This document shows positions 54,919-64,000 of a DNA stretch of 64,000 nt, piece after piece. Where the stretch lies: the NCBI GenBank assembly GCA_037952775.1, contig JBANAY010000004.1, positions 248,001-312,000 of the forward strand. The letters are read 5' to 3'. The notes beneath the pieces are model-generated. The model was not told the DNA's origin. It searched no databases and worked only from the letters and a program-made list of their open reading frames with translations. Origin of the DNA: Clonostachys chloroleuca. Its lineage: Eukaryota; Ascomycota; Sordariomycetes; Hypocreales; Bionectriaceae. Position numbers and translations under genes: made by a program. Each line of letters opens with the position of its first letter. Position 1 is the first letter of the stretch.

Positions 54919-56294
54919 TCAGAATCGGGCCTGAACCTTCTTCTCCGTATCCTGCAGAGCCCACTCGCTCGCCTTGGTCTGGCTGCGGACGGCCGTGGCC
55001 TGAGCCTTGGTGAAGCCCTTGGCCTCCACGGCAGGGTTGTAGCCGAGCTTGGTCTTCTGGCCGACGGTGGCGGAGTCGACCGAGGGAGCGACCTGGCCAT
55101 CCGCCCGCTTGTACACGGTCACGACGACGGCGCCGCCCAAGCCTAGGTTGTGCTGGAGGGCGTACCGCGTGTTGGGCGTGAGGCGGTTGTTGGCCCAGCC
55201 GCGGAGGTGCCAGACCAGCTCGGCGCACTGGGCGATGCCCGTCGCGCCCAGGGGGTGGCCCTTGGAGATGAGCCCCCCGAAGGGTTGACGACGTACTTGC
55301 CGCCGTAGGTGATGTCGCCGTTGCGGACGAGCTCGTGGGCCTTTCCGGGGTCGCAGAGGCCGAGGGCGTCGAGAACGATCATCTCGTTGGCGCTGAAGCA
55401 GTCGTGCAGCTCGACGACCTGAACGTCGCGCGGGGAGATTCCCGCCTCGGCGGTGGCGACCTTGGCGGCGTGTTGGGTCATCTCGAACCCCATGAGGTCG
55501 ATGGCGCTACGGGAGAAGAGGCTGGGGGCGTCGGTGGCCATGCACTGGCCGGCGATCTGGATGGCCTGCTCCTTGAGGTGCGGGCGGGCGTCGAGGAAGG
55601 CCTGGGAGACGATGATGGCGGCGGCGCCCCCGTCGGACGTAGGGCAGCACTGCAGCTTGGTGAGGGGCTCGTGGATCATGGGCGCCTTGAGGATCTGCTC
55701 GAGGGTGTAGACGTCGCTGAACTGTGAGTAGGGGTTCTTGGGGGAGTGCTCGTGGTTGACGCGGGCAATCTCAGCAAAGTCCTCGGGCTTGGCGCCGTAC
55801 TTCTCCATGTACTCCCTGCCCGCGTTGCCAAACATCTGCGCAGCGCCGGGCGCGTTGGTGAAGCCCCTGGTCTCAGCCATCATCAGGCCGGTGGTGCCCG
55901 TGGGGTTCTCCCTGTCGTCCCAGAAGCTCTTGAGGCTCCCCGGCATCATCTTCTCGAAGCCCACCACCATGACGCAGTCGGCGGCGCCGCTGGAGACGAG
56001 CGTGCGGGCCATGGCCAGGCCGGTGCTGCCGGTGGAGCAGTTGTTGTTCACGTTGTAGATGGGGATCTGGGTCATGCCGAACTGGTAGAAGACGCGCTGG
56101 CCGCAGGTGCTGTCGCCGTAGCAGTAACAGGCGACGCCCTGGTCGACGTCGTCGTAGGTGATTTGGGCATCCAGCAGTGCCTTGACTCCAGCCTCGAAGC
56201 CGAGCTCCGTGTAGTCGACCTTGCCCCGGGGCTTGATGAACTTGGTCATGCCAACGCCCAGCACGTATGCGGGCGACTTCTGCTTGAAGGGCAT
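54919..56294 (-). CDS. SCP-x-type acetyl-CoA C-acyltransferase (thiolase), with a one-base frameshift
   Basis: A single exon. The ATG at 56294 ([15 protein letters not shown]) fits the family; the frame upstream of it has no good start. Thiolase N-domain: [17 protein letters not shown] with C86 as the acyl-accepting cysteine, and [10 protein letters not shown]-domain: [28 protein letters not shown] with the catalytic histidine, then NPSGG. Here the frame breaks at the six-C run 55273..55278. Seven would give [17 protein letters not shown], and the other frame continues to a stop at 54919. With one base restored the length is 458 residues. SCP-x-type thiolases cleave 3-ketoacyl-CoA, often branched-chain or sterol-derived, in peroxisomes. 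No SCP2 domain is attached. The last residues are QARF, not a standard peroxisomal signal. Confidence 0.88.
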
Positions 56295-57638
56295 ATTGGA
56301 TATAGTAGGAGGGGACTCAGTTGGGGAAGTAGGTGGGTTTGATAGAACGGAATTAAGAGTATATATTCGGATACACAAGAGACTGAATCAGGGGCTACGC
56401 ATGCAATGGAAAATGAACTGAACTGAACGGGAATGTAATAGACGACGAAACAAAAGACAGGAGGCGGCTCCTTTTTAATAACCACGGCTTTTCGGTCTGG
56501 AGGTGGGAGGGAGAGGCAACCACTTCGGCAAAGAACACTAGAGCATCAGAGAGAGGCTTTCTTACTTTGTGGCAGAACTGGCCGAATCAAAGTTCGGCCC
56601 CAGGGTGAGCTTCTCCAGACTTTGTCAGTTGACTGTGCCCCAGATACAAGGATGCGGGGTGAGTGAGCAACGGTCGCACCACATCGACGTTGCGTTGGCT
56701 GGGGATATGCCGAGGCTCCCTCGAGCTATCCCTTGCAGCACAGTTCGGAGACGATTCTACCGCGGCTCTTTGGAAGGCGGTGCTTAGGTAAGACGATCGG
56801 CGGTGGTAGATAAGATAAGGACCGGGGAATTATGACGAAACGCACTCAAATGAGAATGCATTCTGTGTTGGGCAGAGCCGTTATTATTATTACATTATTT
56901 CACTTAGCACCAAGGAGTAAGCCGCGGGTTTCTCGAGCTAGTCAGTGTCTTTTTTGCCTGGTGCTGGTGTTCTCTCTAATGTGATGTCCATCTCTTCTGT
57001 CACCTAGTTGCAATAGAGTCCAGGAGGCTTCCTATCCATAATGTCAAAGCTCGATTCTAAGCGACTGAAATACTACAGCTTCCATGAAAATACTATTCAT
57101 AAGTGTACGGACGCAACGTCCGTATTGCTTGGAAATTAAGATCTATTTTATAAGGCGGCTGTTTCGAGACGATGGATGCACGATCGTCACTCTGACTAAG
57201 AAAGAAAACACAGGCGAGGGTTTTTGAGACAGAAAAGAGAGATGTGACAAATGAAACTCAAAAGGAGTAGTACAGGCTATCCTTCGACTCCCATGGACCA
57301 GAATGGGATGTACTATGCCCAAAAGTTGCTTCCTCCTGATTTCTCTCCGGAGTGAATAAAAACAAAACCAATCTTTGAAGCTTGCTGAAAGCCACGAGCG
57401 CAGAGACAAACCCGCCAAAACCCGCCCTCCCACAAAAGAAAAGCCCTTTCTATCTATACATGTATCAAACTATAGGACTCATAACTCGTAAAACGTTATA
57501 AAGCAGAACCGATTATTCTTTTTTCCCTCAGATTTGAAACAAACTCCAGCCAGTCTCCGACAAAAGGGAACTGATACATGTTGCACACAATTTCCAAAAC
57601 ACTTTTCTTCCCGTGGTCCTTGATGTTTGGTATCTGAA
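56295..57638. promoter_or_regulatory. Thiolase promoter and 3' flank of the Zn2Cys6 regulator gene
   Basis: About 1.3 kb between two minus-strand genes. One CCTCGG word on the thiolase strand (56710..56715) matches the core bound by fatty-acid regulators FarA/FarB, but a single six-base match is weak. No gene is seen. Confidence 0.4.
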
Positions 57639-60161
57639 TTACTCCCATCCGTCCCAAAACGCCCAGCCATCCTGGTCATCATCGACGGAGCTGAGGAGGT
57701 TGACCGAGTTCAAAGTTTGCTTCGAGTATGCCGGCCTTGCGGGGCCATATAATTCGCCTTGGGGGGTTTCCGCCTGTGCAGCTGCTAGTCTCTCGAGGCT
57801 GAGGTTAGCAGATCGTAGACACGAGTCCAGGACGACGCGCAAGCCATATGCCATCTCCTCCGGGTGGGGGTTCGGCTTCTTCACACTCTCGAGAACCACC
57901 GATAGGCATATGATATCCTTCGTATCTCCCCGCTTAATATTCTTGATAAGAAAATCGAGCACGTTTTGGGTCGTGTTGATCAGCCGAGGGAGGGACCACA
58001 GCACCAACCCACCACTGTGCGGGGGATCGTCGGCCTCGGGTGACATGCGGAGTGCCTGCTGCATGGCTAGAGAGGTGCTGTCTGTAGCCTGTCGCATCGC
58101 GGCGCGGATGTAGTAGCAGACGCTGAACGCAGCCTGTTCAATGTCGCCTTTCAGGGATGCATGCGACATGTCATTTATGTCCTCATAATCCGCACTGGTT
58201 GGGTCAAGCTCCTCCACAATGTTCATCAGAGCCATTGACGATCGGAAATAGCCCCGCAGAATTTGAGGCGGGACATTTGGTACTCCGAGAGTAAAAGGTC
58301 GGTACAAGTTGAGGAGCGGGCGCCGGACATGACCGTCAAGGAGAATAAGTGTCTTCCATAGCCGAGCATTCTTTGCTTCGTTGGTCACCGCACCGTGCCG
58401 AGGCGCGATGGCATTGATTTCTTCCAAATGCCGTTCCAACTTGGAGCCTACCTCGAGAATCTCGGTCCAGTCTGTTAGCATGTCGACTCGGCGCACCAGG
58501 CTTGCGGCTTTCAATCGAATACCGAGCGTCATGGCCGAATACGACTGAATTTGCATGTCTGTGACTTGGTCAAAGGCCCTGCTGGGCGGTAGCTCCGTCA
58601 TTTCCGGGTACAGCTCTGAATCGTCCACATTCAGAGGAGGCCGGGTCGTAAAATCTCCCTCGCGTAAGACACTGGGCATATTGCAGTCATTGGACACGAA
58701 GTAGTCTAAGTTTGCCACTGTTATCCAGAGGCGTCGCCTCATCTCGGCGATATACGGAGAGATGGCACCGCCGAATTCCAAGGGGTCTCGCTGAAGTCCC
58801 ATGTCCATCGCCATGCGCACAATCGACGAAAGGGCTGTCCACCCGTCACGGGTGCCCTCCCTGAATAGGCGCTTGGTCATTACAAGTGAGAGTGATACTT
58901 GGAGAGTGTCCAGCTCGATCAGCTGCTTCCCCTGCAGGCCACTGAGCCACAACTGGACGAGGGCGCAGGCCGTGGGTAGGTGGATGCTTTCGCTTCGTTC
59001 GTGGCCGAGACCCCTCGACTTGGTGCCGAAGCGGGAGGCGGTCGCAAGAATGGTTAGCAGAAGAGGGAGGAACGCTTCTGTTGACGGCTTGCTCTCCCAA
59101 TACCGATTGTACTGCTTTGTGAATGAGGGAATATGTACGATACGGTACATGGTTTCGTTCGCGTCGAAGTACGCTTTGAGCAGTCGGTCGCATACGCCCT
59201 TGTTGGGCAGAATATCAGCCATGCGCTTTTGGAGTGGTAGCATGGACTCGACGAATATGGGAATTGGCGACAAGGATCTCTGGTACTCGGCACGTAGTAC
59301 GGTATGAAGCCTTTTGAAACTAGAGAATATTTCCCTCGTCTCTCGATCTTTGGCATGGTCGCGCATAAAGTCTTTTGCTTCGTCAAACTAGTGAGGAGAT
59401 CGTCGTTAGTATCCGGCATTAGTTAGAGGTAAGAGCTAGAAGGAATCGGCACTCACAAGATTCAACAACACACGTGGGCTCCCCGGGCCATGGAGGCGCG
59501 CCCTCTGTCCTCCAAGCTTGACAGACAAGGCGCGGACAGTCTTGGCTGAGACTTCAAGCGATCTCCTCCAGCCTCCAGGTTCGCTGTCTGCCGAGTTTCG
59601 AGGCTGCAGGCGCTTCTCCAAGCTCTCTATCCGATCCAGCAGTAGCTCGAGCGAGGGTTGTTTCAAAGCCGGGTCTCCGTTGCGAAAGGGCGTGTAGAGC
59701 GGCTCTGTTACTGTGGACATGACCGTAGCTGATTTTAGAGGCGCGATTGGTGCCGCGGGAAGACAATTGCGTTTCGTCGGTCGCGCGGAATCGGTAATCT
59801 CGCTGTCCGAGGCGTCGGAGAGGTTCCCGGTGTCGTTGTCGGCGGCATACTTGCAGATTCGGCTCGATTTCTGGCACTGGGAGCAGGGACACGAGCGGTC
59901 GCAGCGCAGCTTCCGCTTGCGACACTCGGTGCAGGACTTGACGGGTCGGGGGCGCTTCACGCTACGCGGCAGGGACAGAGGCTGGTGCAGCTGCTGCTGC
60001 GGCGGGGACTGCTGGGGCTTGAGCTGTTTCTGATGCTGGAGGGAAGGCGGCTGGGAGAGAGGCGTGTCGTAGGGCGCCGGCGCGGAGGGGTTAGTGGGCG
60101 TCATGATGGTCGAGGAAGCAGTAGGGCCTGGCTCCATCACGTTGGAGTAGGCGAGCGCCAT
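57639..60161 (-). CDS. Zn2Cys6 transcription factor with fungal-specific transcription-factor domain
   Basis: Two exons, 59457..60161 and 57639..59387, joined across a 69 bp intron (GTGAGT...CTAG), give 817 residues. The N-terminus is Pro/Gln-rich (KQLKPQQSPPQQQLHQ). The binuclear cluster spans C77-C103: C-x2-C-x6-C-x5-C-x2-C-x6-C in SCTECRKRKLRC and CPCSQCQKSSRIC, after basic residues. A coiled-coil dimerisation segment is likely in ELLLDRIESLEKRLQ. The regulatory middle domain starts around FDANETMYRIVHIPSFTKQY and includes WTALSSIVRMAMDMGLQRDP and EMRRRLWITVANLDYF. The end is aromatic and acidic (DDDQDGWAFWDGWE), like an activation tail. Targets cannot be predicted. Its nearest neighbour is the thiolase, and no biosynthetic cluster surrounds it. 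Confidence 0.9.
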
Positions 60162-63100
60162 TCATCTATTCATCCGGTCGTCCTCCCGACAGCCTACGTC
60201 CCCGGTACGACAGATGCGAAGCTTTGCTGACGGGCGAGGTGTCGAGCAGTCGTGTGCGTGCTGCTGGCGGTCTTGGCGTACGGTTGAGCTTTCGGCAAGC
60301 GGCGGCAGCAAGCTGTGACTCGGGGTCGTCCAGTCCTGGAGAAAAGGTCGGTAAGTGTTGTACGACGTAGCTGGGGGATCCCGAGCGGCTGAAATGAAGC
60401 TAACGAGTGTAGTTGTTGGAGCTGGTAAGGAAAGGCAACGGTTGGCTCTGTGGAGCAGGTGGTATGGTCTTAGAAGGTATATATGTGGTGACGACTATGG
60501 GCACAGAAATCGGCACTCGAGGTACGGGGGGTGTGGGATCCGCCGTTCCAGGATCTACTCCTACCTTTTCACCTAGCCTTCAGCATTGGCCATCCGACTG
60601 GAAAATGCTTGGAGGACTGACTGTTAATTAAATTGGGTGGGTGGTGGCCCTGCTTTTTGGGGCGAATCCGACAGGTTGGATCTGGGGGGACCGTCCTCGG
60701 GTTGGCCGCCGCCTGGATCTGGGGCGTTGGTTAGGGCGTAAGAGGAGTAGAGGATTCAGGACTGCGGTGCTCTGACAGCTCGGTAGGTGGCATCCAGAGC
60801 TCCAGCTCAGCTTAGCACGTACTACGGATAGGACTGTATTGTTCTATGAATAAAGACACGGCGGTTGGAGGCCCCCAAAGGCTAGTGCCGACCGCAACAC
60901 GTCCGACGCCACGCTATTACAGTGCGCCACCGCCTCTGCTGCCACACACGGGCGAGGCGGCCTGGTTCGTACGAGTAGCAGAGACAAACCCGAGAGCTGA
61001 AAAGGGCCGAGAGTCCGAGGTCTGGTAGGCCAGAGCGTATCACAATCAACAATGAATAGAAAAAGAAAGGACGCAGGAAGGGTGTGCAGGGATGCGTGAG
61101 CGTCGATGCGCCAGTGACTCAAGCTGTTGGGCTGCTCAGTATCCTGCCTATATCAGCATTCTTGCCGGAAGCTGAGGATAGGGCGAGGGAGGTGAGGCGG
61201 GGCGAGGCGAGGCGAGGCCTTGCGGCGCGCTGAGTCGATGGGGGATTCTCCTTACAGTCAGCCGGATTATCCTGCACTCGGCCGTGGATTCCGGCATGGG
61301 GCAGGCATCATCACAGCTATCGGAGATATCAGCTAATAGCAGGTAAGGGCCGTTAGGCTGGTCATGCGACAAGGCGCCCAACGGCACGTGTGCTGCTGCC
61401 TCCTAATGAGGATGTACAGGGCGCACTGGCATCCCAAATCGTGCTGACACTTGGACCTTTATTAGCAGCCCCCAACCACAGGGCAGGTAGCAGCCAGCAG
61501 GGCCGACGGGAGCCTGTGCAACCGCCGTTGTGTGTCCTTGTCGGTTCCTGAAACCACCGTAGGCGATCGACGGCGTCTACAGCGAGAACAAGCAGCTCAT
61601 TGAGCGTCCTGACGTAGTTGCAACCTCAACATCCATGGGTCCACGCATGACGACGATGCTTGCTGGGCGCACCGGCAGTCCGCGGCACGCACGCGCAATG
61701 CAATAAACTAACACGCTATGTAGGTACCGTTTGACAGCAGAGGGACCTGCACCTGCGCCTTGGAACCTCGCCTTGGGATCATTCAGCCAGGGATTGGATG
61801 CCACTCCCACCCACTCACTCCTCTGTCAGCCTGTCAGCCATCGCAGTGAAGCGAACCGAACAGCTGCGTGAGAAGCGAGACACTTGCATATGCAGACGGG
61901 CATCATCCCTTTCTCCTTGCTTCTAGCCTCATCCATTGGCTCTCACGCCGCCTGGGTTTGCTTTTTCCGTGCTCGACACTTGCTGTGGGTGGCGAGCACC
62001 AAGAAAAAGAAACTGGTGTATTGGGCACCAGAAAGCACCACGGGCCCTCATAGCTGCCCATCCGCTCCACCAGCTGGATGGCCCCAATCTCGCTAGCCCT
62101 CTTCCTGGTTGACGATCTACTCGCAGAGAGCTGCTGGCTAGCAAAACGGCCGGCCCTCTCATCTGCCGTGGCCCCAGCGGCCGGACCCAGACCATTCTCC
62201 CCTTTTCTTTGTCTTGCAACTCGGACACCTATAATGCTCCTGCTATTCGTCACAGCCTGGCCTCAGATATGCTCTTGCTCTGTTGGGCCTGCTCACAGAC
62301 CCGTGCGACCAGCCTATTTCCTCCCTCGTCCTCGACACTCTTCCAATCAAGAACCGAGTGCTACCAGAAGGGCATAAAATTGTGTAGCCCCTTCTACCCC
62401 CCATCTCGTATCTAAAAATTTTCTGGTCAAAATGTCCGAGCTGAACTTTGAGCTATCACCCGTTGTCCCAACCCTGGCCCCAGCAGCCGTCATGGCAGCT
62501 GGGCCAGAGCGAACCGTGATACGCTGGCAGTGGGCTTGACCCAGCATCATGACCTGGGCAGATTAAACCCTTCATGCAGCTAGATTCTACGCAAGAGCCG
62601 ATGGAAACATGGCACGTGGCCACCTTGGCGTCCCTCACGAAATTGTCAATTGCTGCGCCTGATCGAACCAGAGACTATTTCAGAGTCAGGACGCCTCCAT
62701 TGGGCGGTTGCAATCATGTCTGCCCATGCTGCCTTGGCCACCGCATGCCTTGGCATCTTTCATTAGTCTCAACGTTGCGACCTGCACATTTCGCGACGAG
62801 GGAAAACGCCCACCCTCACCACCAGCCAAGGCCCGGCAGAAGATGCCCAACATCAAGCTGATCAGAGTGGCAAAACCCCGACCGCTACGCTGTCAAGCAG
62901 TGCCCCCAGGCACCGAACAACGTCATTGGCACAAGGCTATTTACAAAGTCGCTGATTGGCATCGAACGGGAGATCACCACGAATAAGCGAGCAGGGGTGT
63001 CGTTGTGGCGAAGTGGGCAACGTCAGCTTAGTATTCGCTGTGACCAGAATAAAACCCACGGGCTGAGACAGTTCTGGCCCAGACCTGCCCAGTCAAACGC

Positions 63101-64000
63101 AGTAGCCGGGGGATAGGACAGCCTCTTCTGAGATCAGCTCGAATCGGATCCGCACAGGTCTACGATGCGCACTTGGCACATTCCTCCTCTCGCTTCGCCC
63201 TTGGCTGGATGCCGTTGAATTGCCTTATGGAGTTGGCCGTGGCTGGGTGCTTTGTCCAATTTGCCCCTCGCGTCGGCCCGTCCGCTAATTACGCAGTTTG
63301 CCATGTAACCGGTATAAAATTTCGAAATTACTCAAAGCCCGATCTTGGCAAAAAGAGAGCGTTGCGCCATCCCTGTCCTGCGGCTCAGTCTCGCAATCAG
63401 AGCTCGATTGGTAGACCGGTAGACATCACCACCAAGGGACTAACGGCAACCAAGGGATCTCACGAAACTCAGCTTTGGACCCATCTTTTAGGCACCTTTG
63501 CAAGGATCGACCGGCCCCGTAAGGGCGTGCGTAGTACCAGACCGACCGATTCCATGGACCGAGACCTGGCCATGGACTAGGAAGAATCGACTATTCCACG
63601 TAGTTTAGAGACATTGTCCTTTACCGGAAAGACATGCATGTACGCAAGCCACCAACCATGTCAATCAATCGTCCATTGAGCGGTGAAGTCCACCGTCTTC
63701 CATGGGCTAAGCACACTGAAGTCCAACAGCCCTCACGGAGTGGGTGATTGGAACCAGTTGACAATATGCAATTGGTAATTGCCGGTGGCACATGAAGTAC
63801 GAAGTTGCGGAGCCAGCATGAAGAGTTTCACGGACATGACTGTCGACCTGATGATCAAGACGCACGTAAGCAGGTGGGATTCGGAAAGAGCTTCATCATC
63901 ACATGTCCAGCTTCTATTCTCAGGCGGCCGCGAGTTGCCTACACTATCCAAAGCGTTACGTATGCCACAATGTTACGAGGTGGTGATCATGGCGCGGTGT
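60162..64000. promoter_or_regulatory. At least 3.8 kb upstream of the Zn2Cys6 regulator, no supported gene
   Basis: No conserved reading frame runs to the end of the window. A GGCGAGGCGAGGCGAGGC tandem repeat lies at about 61199..61218. The leader next to 60161 is unremarkable. Several open stretches exist, but none has a plausible start, splice pattern or recognisable composition. The region may simply be a long regulatory tract. Confidence 0.45.

Noticed and set aside
55335..56342. Plus-strand open frames of 130 and 198 codons
   Set aside because: Antisense shadows of the thiolase gene in a GC-rich exon with strong third-position bias.
56710..56715. CCTCGG word as a FarA/FarB fatty-acid response site for the thiolase
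   Set aside because: A single six-base match in over 1 kb is expected by chance; it would need clustering or conservation.
63400..63430. GATTGGTAGACCGGTAGA as a possible tRNA A-box
   Set aside because: No matching B-box (GTTCGANTC) or acceptor-stem pairing follows. I found no tRNA in the window on either strand.
63173..63580. 135-codon plus-strand open frame near the window end
   Set aside because: No conserved motif, no plausible splice context and unremarkable composition; treated as chance.

Overview
The window comes from a filamentous ascomycete (Pezizomycotina). Genes carry short GT-AG introns of roughly 50-210 bp, each follows its own promoter, and typical Pezizomycotina proteins are present: an Sfl1-type HSF regulator, a Zn2Cys6 regulator with a fungal transcription-factor domain, SepB/Ctf4, Dlt1 and a fungal-type taspase. 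The sequences of Arp3, Ypt1 and the alcohol dehydrogenase look most like those of Sordariomycetes, possibly Hypocreales. That placement is my inference from recalled families, not a search.

I reconstructed 22 protein genes, most with exon boundaries worked out by splicing in frame. Left part (1-16.7 kb): a mitochondrial protein of unknown function, the Rab GTPase gene ypt1, a large uncharacterised protein, then a 4.9 kb gene-free stretch, then two divergent WD40 genes, one of them the replication-fork hub Ctf4/SepB. Middle (16.7-24.1 kb): a 4.1 kb gene-free regulatory stretch upstream of the Sfl1-like factor, then a small DUF3245-type gene. Dense block (24.7-50.3 kb): dlt1, the nucleoporin gene ndc1, the syntaxin gene pep12, the Oxa1-family gene cox18, alg11, gamma-glutamyltranspeptidase, trm2, the myosin chaperone gene she4/unc-45, tfb4 (TFIIH), taspase, arp3 and an alcohol dehydrogenase. 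Many of these lie in divergent pairs. Right part (50.3-64 kb): a 3.1 kb gene-free stretch, the copper chaperone gene atx1, an SCP-x-type thiolase, a Zn2Cys6 regulator, and nearly 4 kb of upstream DNA with no supported gene.

The set is housekeeping: membrane traffic (Ypt1, Pep12, Dlt1), actin and myosin (Arp3, She4), N-glycosylation (Alg11), mitochondrial insertion (Cox18), DNA replication and transcription/repair (Ctf4, Tfb4), tRNA methylation (Trm2), glutathione turnover, copper delivery and peroxisomal-type thiolysis. I see no secondary-metabolite cluster, transposon, tRNA, rRNA or CRISPR array, and no clear new multi-gene system.

The most striking signal is a repeated fault. Four otherwise intact conserved genes (arp3, she4, the thiolase and the DUF3245-type gene) each lack exactly one base. 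In three of them the break falls in a run of six C or G where the conserved protein needs seven. This looks like a systematic homopolymer undercall in the assembly rather than biology, and it will break automatic gene models. Other points worth checking: a spliceable leader intron and tiny uORF in front of the Sfl1-like gene, a probable dual start in trm2, a four-base coding first exon in the gamma-glutamyltranspeptidase gene, and a very long linker in the taspase.
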